Shown: positions 44,915-55,583 of the stretch, piece after piece
Numbering within the stretch: position 1 is the first letter of the stretch
Layout of the letters: the number at the start of each line of letters is the position of its first letter
NCBI GenBank assembly: GCA_030847615.1
Contig: JAUMIR010000003.1
Coordinates: 31,184,501 to 31,248,500, forward strand
Origin: Gambelia wislizenii
Lineage: Eukaryota > Chordata > Lepidosauria > Squamata > Crotaphytidae
Length of the DNA stretch: 64,000 bases
Direction of reading: 5' to 3'
Notes under the pieces: model-generated
The model's database searches: none
What the model saw: the letters and a program-made list of their open reading frames with translations, nothing else
What the model was told of the DNA's origin: nothing
Translations under genes and position numbers: made by a program

Positions 44915-44992
44915 GTTTCTGCATGCCAGAGGGTTGGGCTGCATGGCCCTTGTGGTCTATTCCAGCTCTATTATTCTATGATTCTACATGGA
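44915..44992 (+). mobile_element. CR1 3' tail fragment
   Basis: 'tgcatgccagagggttgggctgcatggcccttgtggtctattcc', then 'agctctattattctatgattcta'. This is the terminal 75 bases of CR1. Confidence 0.8.
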
Positions 44993-45228
44993 ACAACTTG
45001 CCCTGTGAAGTTCAGGTAGTATTCTTCTGAGTGTCTTTAGTCTATCTTTTCACTTTCCTTCTAGGTTTCTAAACTTCTACGAAGAGTTGGTTTTTACTGG
45101 AAGATTTTGTTACTATCAACAAATAATTAATCCACAGGGAGAGGTGGGTAAGAATGAAATATTATTATATTATTTTATTATATTTTGGTTTTATTTTGCT
45201 ATTGTCTTTGCTATGTTCTTTTAATTAT

Positions 45229-45540
45229 GGAGATTATCAGATGCAGGGGAATGAACCAAAAAACCCGCATTCCCAACCACATCAGAAGATCAGTAGGAGA
45301 ACAGAAAGGTGACATTACCAGATGCCCACGTCCTTCAGCTGTTCCCAGGGTGTAGTGCTGCCACAGATGAGGCTTCCTTTTTGCATTGATGGGGACAAAC
45401 TGCCAATAAAAAGGGATGCCTTAGTCACGACCATGCTACGCCCCCAGGATGCTGGAGGATGATGTCATCTGATAATCTTGCCCCTTCCTGTACTCATCGC
45501 AATCTTTTGATGTGGTTTTTGCTGTGTTTGATAATCTCCT
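45229..45540 (+). mobile_element. MITE-like element with GGAGATT terminal inverted repeats, copy 2
   Basis: The left end is ggagattatcagatgc and the right end, reverse-complemented, is aggagattatcaaacac. It is related to the element at 14177-14666 by its ends and by 'gatgtcatctgataat'. Interior non-coding. Confidence 0.6.
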
Positions 45541-45551
45541 ATATTAGGACA

Positions 45552-45640
45552 CAGTGTAGCACAGTGTTTAAAGGGCTGGACTGTGATTAGAACATCCCGA
45601 TTCAAGGTCCCATTGAGTTATGTGTTGGGTAATGTGACAG
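45552..45640 (+). mobile_element. tRNA-derived SINE head fragment
   Basis: 'cacagtgtagcacagtgtttaaagggctggactgtgattagaa', then 'cccgattcaaggtcccattgagttatg', follows the tRNA-like head of the squamate SINE with a decayed B box. Confidence 0.5.
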
Positions 45641-45786
45641 AATGACAGATAGTAGTTCAGCTCTCTAGCAGAGTAATCAGAAGCTGAACAACAGAGTAAT
45701 CAGAAGCTGAACAACCTATGCACACACCAACACGGTCTAGCAGAAAAGAGACAAGCTTAGTCTTCTTTGTAAAGCATATAGAATAC

Positions 45787-46018
45787 ATTTTCCTTGGGTT
45801 TTTTCCGGGCTGTGAGGCCGTGTTCTGGAATAATTTCTTTCTGATGTTTCACCTGCATCTGTGGCTGGCATCTTTAGAGAATGGTACCTGAAGATGCCAG
45901 CCACAGATGCTGGTGAAACGTCAGAAAGAAACTATTCCAGAACAAGGCCTCACAGCCCGGAAAAAAAAAAAAAAGGAAAATCTATGGATGCTGGCTGTGA
46001 AAGCCTTCAACTTCACAT
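45787..46018. mobile_element. Inverted pair of PLE termini
   Basis: Left arm 45805-45874 and right arm 45891-45960 are reverse complements with 4 mismatches in 70. A looser match extends outward across the oligo-A (right) and ttttcc (left) segments. The centre is ggtacc. The right arm continues into 'ctatggatgctggctgtgaaagccttcaacttcacat', the same 3' end seen at 42058-42098 of the Penelope-like element. The right arm contains CTGAAGA, a 6-bp hairpin, GAAA and CGTC in order. Confidence 0.8.
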
Positions 46019-46680
46019 ATAAAATAGCTTTAGTTACAAATTACTTGTTTATAGTCAAAAGTATGGTCTAACAGAGAAGAGGAAAAGAAAAGGACAAAAT
46101 GGTTGCAGGTTACAGTGAAGCAGAAGGAGAGAGGATGTGGGGGAAAATTAACAAACAGGAAGTTACTGTAAATATATGCTGCACCTAAACTCATATAAAG
46201 TAACATGCAAATGAGCATTCAGTGAATATCAGCATTTAAAGTTTGCTAATTGCAACATTATGAAACACACGATAAGTTTGGGCCCATTTTCCTCTATCCA
46301 ATAATTCTTCCAGGGTTATGGTGAGAACACAGTGGGGAGAAGGAAAATTATGTGATAGGGAAAAGATTGAATATAAATGTAACTAATAAATAAAATAATG
46401 AACATTATATCAATGTAATTTTATTTATTGTAAATTTCCTTGTGTAATGCCTATATATGTTGTAAGCTATCTCTGTTTCTGGACACACTGTGAAGTGCCA
46501 GTTATGACCTATTAAGCCCCATAGAGCTTGGGTCCAGTCTATGTGACAGAATGTATCTCCTCATATGAGCCTGCCCATAGCCTGAGATACACAGGAGAGA
46601 CCCTTCTTTCATTCCACATCTTTGGTTGGTGGAAACACAAGAGACAACCTTCTTGGTAACTGTCCCTAGACTTTGGACCT
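46019..46680. other. Unannotated intergenic sequence
   Basis: No feature was recognised. Confidence 0.4.
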
Positions 46681-47542
46681 TGTTAGCTTGCCCTCCTACC
46701 CTTTCTCATGAGATTCTGTAACTTGACATATTCGATACTTTTTGGGATCACATTGGCTTAGGTAGTCAGTCAGTGATCTGAGATGTGTCTAGAAATATCA
46801 TGGTGGGAAAGTCCAAGTTAGGATTATACAGAAAGCTCCCATGATGGGTTTATGCTAACAACCCAGTCATTAAGGGGTATGTGCCAATCCTTTCTCCCAG
46901 CCCTGGTCATTTCAAACAATAATTTAATCAGGCAAACAAGTTGCCATTCCTCAATCCATGCCCTACAGAAATCTCTCCTCATACCCTCAACTGTCCAACC
47001 TTACGAGGTTGTCACAAGCCAATCAATGTTCTATCTCTCCACAATTAAAGTAATCAGTTGAGTTTTGGTTCCTTTTGTTTATTCTATGGGAGAGTCATTC
47101 AAGCTTTGTTATTACTAACTCGCCCTCCAGGGCACAGAATAGAGTATAAAAATTAGAGACACAACAATAGCTAGGTGTGTTACAGCCGAGGTGTGATACA
47201 ACCTGACCTCATCGTTCTCTTCTTTGCTGTTCCACCCTTAGTCTCTGTCTCAGTATCTTCACTGCATGAAACTCTCTTCTCTTCGAGACTGGTAACGATC
47301 ACTATCTTTCCAGACCTCTCTTGCTCTCTATCCAACCTTCCCGCCTTACTCTGCTATAGCCTTGTATGGTTTCTCAGAACATGTGTTGTGTATGTTAGTT
47401 TACTTTCTGTATCATTCCAATAAAATACCTTAATTTACTTTAACTGGAGCCTCCTCTACAGTTAGTACAGGTATACATAGGTGGAAATCCCCAAAGTTAC
47501 CCTCCTCTTGCAGGCCTCCTAGCTGAGTTAATAATTTCCCCA
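46681..47542 (+). mobile_element. Solo LTR, family A, copy 7 (sense, complete)
   Basis: From TGTTAGCTTGCCCTCC to AATTTCCCCA, 862 bp. It contains 'gattatacagaaagctccc', TATA box 'gtataaaaatt' (47143), 'gagactggtaacgatcac', poly(A) signal 'aataaaatacc' (47420) and the R/U5 block 'gttagtacaggtatacataggtgg'. This is the cleanest promoter and poly(A) arrangement in the family. No duplication of flanking target bases was found. Confidence 0.8.
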
Positions 47543-47689
47543 AATATTAAATATTAAAGGAGATTTAGGCATCATGGGTGGGACTCTAACATACCCCCCC
47601 AGCTCAAGGGGAAACAACCTCACTCCCTAGGGAGGCTACAATCCCCCCCCCCGCTGTCCTTCCATTGTCAGGCAAAGACCTTTTTATCT

Positions 47690-47970
47690 AGACAAGCTTT
47701 TTAAAAATTGAGGCTTTTAAAGAAATTAAAAATTAAGGCTTTTAGGTTGCTATACTGTTTTAAATTGTATTGTTTAAACCCTTTTTAAATTTTCTCTTTA
47801 AGTATAAATTTTAAATTGTTTTAGTATGGTTAATAGTTTAATTCTGTTTTAATGTTGCTTTTTTGGTACATTTTTAATTACATTGTACTCATTTTAATTT
47901 GTAAGCAACCTTCAGTCTCAATCTTAGGAGAAAGGTGGAACGATGACAACAACAATGGCAGCAGCAATTG
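47690..47970 (+). mobile_element. L2-type LINE 3' UTR
   Basis: AT-rich 3' UTR ending with 'aatttgtaagcaaccttcagtctcaatcttaggagaaaggtggaa' and a (aac)n-like tail. This matches the layout of L2-type ends elsewhere in the window. Confidence 0.65.
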
Positions 47971-49549
47971 TAAATATGAGATAGGAGAGTCTAACCCATT
48001 ACCTTAAATGACTGAGCCATGCTCCCCAAATCTCCAAAGCTTTAAAGAAACAATCCAAGGGTCTGAACTCTATTCCCCAAATAGGTCCAGCACCTTGAGC
48101 ATCTCCTTTAACATTATGATTAAAGCCTGTAATGAATTCACCATCCTACTGACATGGAAGCCACAAGTTTTCACTGTTGGCCAAGAGAGAGAGAGAGAGG
48201 GAGGGAGGGAGGGAGAAGGTGGTGGTAGAAATGGCAAGGACATGGGTAAGGAGGGGCATCTCACTGAAGCCCCTCACCTGAACTAGTTTGAAGTGAACAC
48301 TGTTAAATGATTTCTTTGGTTCCATTCATCCATGGTGTTTGAGAACTCTGTTTCTCAAACAACAACTCACCTACAATTTATGACTAATTGTTTTTGAAAT
48401 TGGTTAGCCTTTTAAAACCATTTCAGGCTGCAGTCTGGCTATGTGCTATTGCAGGCAGGACCCGTAGATATGGCAATGCAACCCTCTCAACACATATGCG
48501 AAATTAATGAATGGAACACCTGAAAAGTGGACCATGTCTAGACTGGGACCTACCTTTAGCAGAGTGAACCAGCCACCATGGGCAGCAGATTTTTCATGTC
48601 AGAAAAAAAAAAGGCAACATAATGTGGCTTATTTACTTAGCTATTGTTTTTTAATATAGTGCCAGGAATAGGGAGAGGTGCTGGTGGGGCTACCATCCTC
48701 ATGTGTCTAAATAATTTTGCAGACTTTCAGTATTCAGATGGGTCTTGGAGGGGTCAATTTAGTGCTTTAGTCCATGACCTCAGGCAGCAAAATAAGTTAC
48801 AGATCAGGGACCAAAATGTCTTGTGTTACCCCTATGCAATCTCCTTAATATGGTAAATGGTTGATGGATGAGACAGCATGCCATAATCCCCTCTCCATTA
48901 AATTCCTAATTTAGCACACTTAATACACAACTCAATTCTGTCAACAGTACTACCTTTCTACCAATTCCTATTAGATCACTTCTGTTGCACTGAGCAATTC
49001 AGTTTCATAAATCATCTTCATTCCTGAATATTTGCAGAACTTTCTGGAGCTGATTGCATGACATCAGGTAGCCTCACTTACAGCTGTTGGCCATCTGCCA
49101 AGCTGCTTTGAAACTAGTCTCTCCACCCACCTTGCAGATGGTATCACTTGAAGAGAAATCACAAATTGTTGCTTTTGTTATATTCATTTATGTCCCACCT
49201 TTTCCCCAGCAAGGTGAGTCAAGATGACTTACAAATGATTAAAACTAATACTGACTGAAACCATACACGAGCATTAGTATGTGTGTATGTGTGTGAGAGA
49301 GTGTGCATGTGTTACTTAAAAACCATTTAAACAATTTAACAGGGTTAAAAACACCTTGCCAAAAATGTGTTTGTAATCCTTCCTTTTACAGTATTTAGAA
49401 TTTTACTGTAAATTCTGTGCCCCACCTATTCAAATTATATTTGAAAAATAAAGGCTAGTTGGTCTCAAATATGTTGATCATATGTAACAACGTAGTTATG
49501 GTCTTAGTGGCTACATTTAAAAAGATAACTATTCTCTCCCCTCTCCTAA
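47971..49549. other. Unannotated intergenic sequence
   Basis: A (ga)n/(ggga)n run occupies 48187-48217. No gene was recognised. Confidence 0.4.
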
Positions 49550-50797
49550 TCACAGAGTTTAAAGGAATCTTACTGGCCATCTAATTCAACTTCCCTCTAA
49601 TGCTAAAGTATGCTTGAGAAGTGGGCATCTTAAGGTAATAAAAGATAAAGGATATTGAATTATAGGTGATTTATTTGAAGAAAAAGTGAAACTGATTGGG
49701 ATTGAAGAATTAACTCAATTAACTGGCAAGAAATATTGACTCCATTTAACAGCAATAGGAAAATTTATACAAGAAATAAAAGGAATAGGTAGTAATTTCT
49801 CACTATTTGAGGAAATATTGAAAAGAAAGATTAGAGGAGAAAAAAGGTTAATAGGAAAGGTATATAAGTTACTTTTGGAGAAACGATTTAGAATAAAGGA
49901 AGGTTTGATACGAATATAGGAGAAGGATCTGAGAATAGATGTAGAAGAAATAAATGTCTTGGATCTCTCAGATAATCGAAATAAAAAATGTAAAGGTTAG
50001 AGAATAACAATTAAAGTTAATCAGTAAGTGGTATAAAACCAAACACCAGATCTCAATGACAAATAAATTTTTCTTCTCAAATTGTTGGCATGGATGTGGG
50101 CAAAAAGATAAATAAAATGATAGGAGAAACCTTTAGTTTAAGTAAAAGAATTGCCCAACTTTGAATCTAAGGAATCTGTGACTGAGTAAAACAGAAGATT
50201 GGATAATAATAAAAAAAATCTTTTAAGAGCAGTACATGCAGTCATAGCATTGGCGTAGAAAAATAAGCAATGTTGGGATAAAAATAACTGGACATATTAT
50301 ATAGCAGATTATTTCTTATTCAATTTTTTAAGGGCGAGAAAAGGAAAATATAATGGACAAATAAAGGAAATGTCCTGATGAGATAGATGGGGTTTTTGGA
50401 CTGAGCAAGTCTAAAGTGAAAAGGCGTACAAAAAAGTGAGAGAAACTATTAATAAGATATTCCACATTATAGGTATTGGATATTAAAATATCTTTTCTAG
50501 TCATTTGTGGAGATTTAGGATGGGTGGGGGAGGGAGAAAATGCTTCTGTTATGATATGGAAATATATTTCAAGTGTCTTAATATAGACTGTATGTTATTA
50601 ATGACTGAAATTGAACAAATAAAGCAAGAGAAAGAGAGAGGTGGGCATCCAACTACTGTTAAAAATCCTCAAATGAAGGAGACACTACTATCTTCAAAGT
50701 GTGTCTATTCTGCTATCAGACAGTTATTACTATCATGAAGTTCTTCTTAATGTTTAGTCTCAATTTCCTTTCTTATAATTTGACTATGTTAGTTCTG
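49550..50797 (-). mobile_element. CR1 LINE 3' end, antisense, split by an L1
   Basis: The antisense CR1 end begins at 49550 ('aatcacagagtttaaaggaatcttactggccatctaattcaactt'). It is interrupted at 49630 and resumes at 50636 ('ggtgggcatccaactactgttaaaaatcctcaaatgaaggagac'). The 'catgaagttcttcttaatgtttagtctcaatttc' block is at 50735-50770. The two parts are colinear with other CR1 ends at 21720-21900. Confidence 0.75.
49630..50635 (+). mobile_element. L1 LINE, 5'-truncated, inserted into CR1
   Basis: The ORF2 C-terminal fragments are in shifting frames: VKLIGIEELTQLTGKKY near 49690, then LKLISKWYKTKHQISMTNK followed by NCWHGCGQKD (50010-50105). The latter is the L1 C-terminal W-Y-x-x-P/K ... 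C-W-x-x-C-G motif. RAVHAVIALAWKNKQCW follows at about 50230. The flanking 14-bp repeats gagaagtgggcatc (49616) and gagaggtgggcatc (50636) are the target-site duplication. The 3' end is A-rich. Confidence 0.8.
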
Positions 50798-50803
50798 AGA
50801 GCC

Positions 50804-51090
50804 TTATCACACAAGGAAAGGGAAGTGTCAGTAAACCCCAAGAATAGTGCATCTCACCTTGCCTTATAGCATGACATCGGTGTAATTCAGCTGTCCTTCC
50901 ATTCTGGTCCTGTGGGAGATGGTGGTAAATGCAAGTCTTTTTGCTAAATAGAAAAATCTGTTAGCAAAAAGACTTGCCTTTACCACTATCTCCCATGGGA
51001 TTGGAATAGGGTAACAGCAGAAACATGAGGCACTATGTTCTACTCTCAGGCTCCACTTCCACTTCCTTTCTCTTGTGTGATAAACCCCTA
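50804..51090. mobile_element. Foldback MITE with TTATCACACAAG ends
   Basis: The left end is ttatcacacaaggaaaggg. The right end (tttctcttgtgtgataaac, reverse-complemented) gives gtttatcacacaagagaaa. A strong central hairpin joins 'ggagatggtggtaaatgcaagtctttttgcta' with 'tagcaaaaagacttgcctttaccactatctcc'. The flanks share agagcc (50798-50803 and 51091-51096), a possible target duplication. No coding capacity. Confidence 0.7.
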
Positions 51091-51145
51091 AGAGCCAGCA
51101 CGGTGTAGTTTCAAGTGCCAGCATGGTGTGGTATGAAAATTTCTC
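51091..51145 (+). mobile_element. tRNA SINE head fragment
   Basis: 'agagccagcacggtgtagtttcaagtgccagcatggtgtggt' is the first part of the squamate tRNA SINE, apparently partly duplicated. Confidence 0.4.
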
Positions 51146-51249
51146 TAGTTTTTACAAACGGTCTAGTCTGATGTTGGCTTTGCGTTTATTCCCTTTTCCA
51201 CCATCCTCCATTTTTTAAATTAAAATTTGGATACATGTCAAACCAAGGT

Positions 51250-51455
51250 GACCTAGCATAGTGTTGGGCTAGGACTCTGAGAGACTGGTGTTCAAGTCTC
51301 TCTTCAGATATGTAAACCTTGATCATGGTCACATTCTGTCAGTCTCAGGAAGATAGGGACAAGCCTCCTCTGAAGAAATCTTACCAAGAAAACTTGATGA
51401 TAGGATTTCCATAAGTCAGAGTCAACTTGAAGGCACATAACAGCAACAAGTTTTC
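51250..51455 (+). mobile_element. tRNA-derived SINE with BovB-like tail, near complete
   Basis: The head is 'agtgttgggctaggactctgagagactggtgttcaagtctc' (B box ggttcaagtct). Then come 'tgatcatggtcacattctgtcagtctcag' and 'cctcctctgaagaaatcttaccaagaaaac'. The tail is 'catagtcagagtcaacttgaaggcacataacagcaac'-like. The tail resembles the BovB 3' end, consistent with mobilisation by that LINE. Confidence 0.75.
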
Positions 51456-52446
51456 ACTGTCCACTGGAGCAGTAGAAAACAAGCTCACTCTTTTGAGGTA
51501 TATCACTTCCATGCCTGATGACAGTCAGCATCATAGCTACCATAGTGCCACTTCCACCCTGGATACAAGAGTGAACTATATTTTATACCTTTTAAGAAAC
51601 ATTTTGTATTTTATATCACTATGATTGAACTAAAATTAAATATAAAAGTGGCAGATGAGGATATGGGACTGCACTGAGATAAGCAAGGAGTTCCCCATTA
51701 AAAATGGAACTTTTCACCAGGGCTAGACTGAGATATTTTGCTGCTTGAGGAAAATGAGCTGGTATACTATCTCCTCTATCAGTGCAGAAGATTCGGATTT
51801 ATAAAAATTGTAGACTTGTTTATGGTTGTTGCTGTTTTTGCAAGATTCAGTTTAAAAAACACATGAAGAATATCCTATTCATAACCTTAGATAGCTCACT
51901 TCTCCCTCCCATGCCTTCTGCATAAAATCTCACATAACACTGTAAAATGTTCAGATGCTGCTCACAGTGCTTATACATTTTTCAGCTTTCTTCTTGGACC
52001 ACAGAGATAGATTTGTTAGATGAAAAGAAGGGCATGATAGTCACTGAGGCATCATCATACCTTGACAACTATTGCCAAGTATTATGTAAGTGAAAAAATT
52101 TTCAGACTTAAGAGTGACAGACTGAAATCCATTTCAGTATCCGTTTAACAAAGTGTTGTAAGATGTCAATCACATTTTATGTTTCAGAATGTCCTGAAAC
52201 TTAACGCTACTCAACTCCTTCATCTCAATAAGTGTACACTTGGCATGAGCTACAGATCAGATGATAACGGAGGAAATGAACCTTCAATATGTGCCTGGAA
52301 GAGAGAATTTCAAGGACATTTTGGGGATAGGAGTCATGAAATTCTACAAGATCTTTACTCACTATGATGGATGTTTCACACCCAACATTGTACACTGTTG
52401 TACATAGCAAGAAGGTTAGAAATAGCAACTGTTTATATTTTTGTGT
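51456..52446. other. Unannotated intergenic sequence
   Basis: No feature was recognised. Confidence 0.4.
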
Positions 52447-53370
52447 TTCTTTTTTTTAGTATTTATTTACTGTTTATTAAATAAAAACATTCCACATTTT
52501 TACAAATAGGTAGCATGTAATATCATTTACAGACAATAAAAATTATTATACGCTTCTTTAACATTGCTTCCTCATTCTCATTTGTTTTTCAAACTAAATT
52601 TATTTGTTTCAAAATAGCTTTTCCTACTATTTTTACTGTCTTATTACTATATTTATTCCATATTCATAATAATCTTCATTATACATTTCAATTTCTAGTC
52701 TCCCTCCACCCAGTTACTTGGTCTCAGTGTATTTATTGAAATTCCCTTATTTTTCTTTCTCTAGTTTTGCTGCAATATTCTTATTTTTCCACCAAACTTA
52801 TTACCATATTCTCTCCATAATTTTTTGTCATGAAATCTATTATTTGTACCAATCTTTGTAAAAGATTTTAGATAATTTTCTTTTAACAATCTGAAAGTTT
52901 GTCAATCTCTATCATATCTAACACTTTTAAACTTCATTCTTCCATTGATGGTATCTGTTTTATCTTCCAATGTTACACATAAAGCGTCCTGGCAGCTGTA
53001 ATCATATATATCAGAACTCTTTCTTTCCTCATCATTATTGTATCCCCCATTATGTTTAGAAGGAATAGTTCTGGTTTCATCTGCAAATTTATATTTGTCA
53101 ATTCTATGATTAGTTTATGTATTCCCACGCCCAATATTTTTCTACAATATTTTGTACTCCACCACATATGAAAGTATGTTACTTTTGCATCTCCACATTT
53201 CCAGCATATACTATTCTAGTTCTCATACATTTTTGAACACTTATCAGGAGTGAGGTGCCAACTAAAGAACATCTTATAAAACTTTTCTTTCATTGCTGTT
53301 TTTTCTGCCATTTTAAAACCTATTTTCCAAGTTCTTCCCATTGTTCCATCATTATAGGGTGGTCTACATT
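52447..53370 (-). mobile_element. L1 LINE 3' end, antisense
   Basis: An oligo-T run (52450-52458) is the antisense poly(A). On the minus strand, 53167-52973 reads MWWSTKYCRKILGVGIHKLI followed by INLQMKPELFLLNIM and VLIYMITAARTLYV. This is the classic L1 ORF2 C-terminus (HMWW..C, P.LFLLG, .ITAAR...). A C-x2-C-x7-H finger precedes it. It is 5'-truncated at about 53370 and interrupted by indels. Confidence 0.85.
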
Positions 53371-53420
53371 CTTTAATAATAATAATAATAAAATTTATTT
53401 ATATCCGCCCCTCTGCGAGC
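53371..53420 (-). mobile_element. L2 3' tail fragment
   Basis: 'ttaataataataataataaaatttatttatatccgcccctctg' is the antisense L2 terminus, as at 8670-8710, reduced to about 45 bp. Confidence 0.7.
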
Positions 53421-53429
53421 AATCTTTTA

Positions 53430-53635
53430 AATGCCAATACTGCAGCCACAACATTGTGAGTTCGATTCTGCAGGGCTCCAGGTTGACTCAGCCTTCAGTC
53501 CTTGTGTAGGTCAGTAAAATGAGTACCCAGCTTGTTGGGGGCAATTAGCTAACACATTGTAAACCTCTTAGAGAGCTCTCAGCACTATAAAGCAGTATAG
53601 AAATGTAAGTGGTATTGCTATTGCTAATAAATTCA
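53430..53635 (+). mobile_element. tRNA-derived SINE (MIR-like tail)
   Basis: A tRNA-like part with B box 'gtgagttcgattctgcag' is followed by 'cagccttcagtccttgtgtaggtcagtaaaatgagtacccagc'. The 3' part is 'cattgtaaacctcttagagagctctcagcactataaagcagta' and ends in repeated 'ttgcta'. The 3' part resembles L2-type tails. Confidence 0.6.
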
Positions 53636-55167
53636 AGTAATGTTAATTTATTTTCTAGTGAATTCATAATGAATTTAATTTAAATTTAAAAAAACCGCTT
53701 AAAATAATATGTGGCATTTGAAAAGTTGCCCCATGTCCCACTGCAGCTGTTCATCTTTGCCTTAAAGTACTTCATTAAACCTGTCCCTCATCTGTTCTCA
53801 CACAGAAGTGGTCTTATGGTCCCTCAGCCAGAAATACAGCTAGGAGCAGACACAAGGGTTTTCTGGTTCTCAGCAACCCAAAGACCAAAAACAAAAAGAA
53901 GCTTTGGTAGGCTGCTAGTTTAAAATCCTCCTTAGTGGTATTAAGAAAAAGCCTTATGTTTACCCTTTGTTGACATGGCACTAAACTAGTCATTTAGTTG
54001 CAATGGCTACCCCCTTGCAGGATTGTAATCGATAATGGTCACTGCCATTTTCATATGCAGAGGTTGCATTCATGCCTGGAATATTAATTAGTAGTGCTTC
54101 TCTTTGCAAGCTCTCTGAACTCTTTGAAAAGAGAGAGAGAGAATTTTGAAGCCTCGTAAATGAGTGTGAGGAGACTGAGGAAAGGGAAAAGCTAAACAAC
54201 TCACAGAAACATCAACAAAAAGAAAAGCAGTGGAGGAAATAGAGAAGAAAAAGAGAAGAGAGAAGTAAAAATACACCTGGATTGGGATTTCTAACCTTCT
54301 GGAAGCCATCCTTCCAGAAGCTGGGTAATTCTGCTAGCGTGAATATTTACAAATTGTCCTTGTTATCATCATTTGAATGCTGAATAACATTCAGTTAGTA
54401 TAATTCTCTTCAAAAAGTGTAGAACCGCTACACATATTGTACTCATGATCTGCCGGTCCTTGGATGAATTGATCTAATGCAAAATGATACTCTTCAAGAA
54501 TACTAACAACACAGAAATTATAGTAGTATGAGCAAAGTAGCCTCTTAACTGCCCTACACTATTTATTTATAGGAATGTAGTCGGATTAATTAAACCATCA
54601 GTCTTTCAGTGTAGTGGTGCAATGAATGGAAATAATTCTTTCAACATCCTGATTGAATTACCTGCAAAACAATAGACACTACAGTTGAAGTACCTAGTTC
54701 AACAGGTTTATGATGATTGACTATATCTGCATCACAGAGATAGCACACCTTCACTAACTCAACAAAGGTGATTGCCCACCACCCTGAAGCATGTTTATTG
54801 GAAGGAAATAGAGCATGCATCTAATCCTCTAGAGACAAATTCCTCCAGAGTCTTCATATTTTATTAAAGATGTATGCCATGCTCTGTTTCTCCCATCCAA
54901 CAAGTCAGTCATTTCTGTTCAGGAGATTTGTGTGGAACACTCTTCCCTGCCCTATTTCATTTTAACTTGTTTAATTTGAAAGATTTGCTCTGCTGAGGGT
55001 TTTTTTCTTTCTCTTTTTACAGCTTGTAAGTCCCATAGAGTGGATTGATTGAGTGTTACACACTTACCGTGATAAACAGGAACATGTATGCAGCTGCACA
55101 AGCACTAAACCTCACAACTGAATGCTGGCCACCATTCAGCCATGATGGGCCATAATGTTTCAGTTCT
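53636..55167. other. Unannotated intergenic sequence
   Basis: No gene or repeat was recognised. Confidence 0.4.
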
Positions 55168-55583
55168 TTATTCACAGAATCACAAAAACAGAAGGTGCTC
55201 AAAGGGCCTCTAGTCCAACTTCATACTAATGCAGGAATCCACAGATAAAGCATCATTGACATGCAATCATCTAACCTCTTTTAAAATCTCCAACAAAGGA
55301 AAGCCCCTCATGATCTAGCAGGTCTTACCATCAGGAAGTTCTTCCTAATGTTTAGACTGGATCTCTTTTCTTGTAATTTGAATCCACTGGTTTGGGTCCT
55401 ATTCTCAGGGACAGCAGAAAACAAGGTCACTCAGTCTTTCACATCACAGTTCTTCAGATATTTATGGATGGCTAACCCATCACCTCTCCACCTCCCTTTC
55501 TCCCTGATAAACATGTCCAGCTCCCTCAACCACTCTTCATAGCACTTGGTTTCCATGCCCTTTACCATATTGGCCAGCCTTAT
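55168..55583 (-). mobile_element. CR1 LINE 3' end, antisense
   Basis: 'acagaatcacaaaaacagaaggtgctcaaagggcctctagtccaa' is the terminus. It is followed by 'caggaagttcttcctaatgtttagactgga' and the antisense C-terminal codons. It is older and more diverged than the other copies. Confidence 0.75.
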
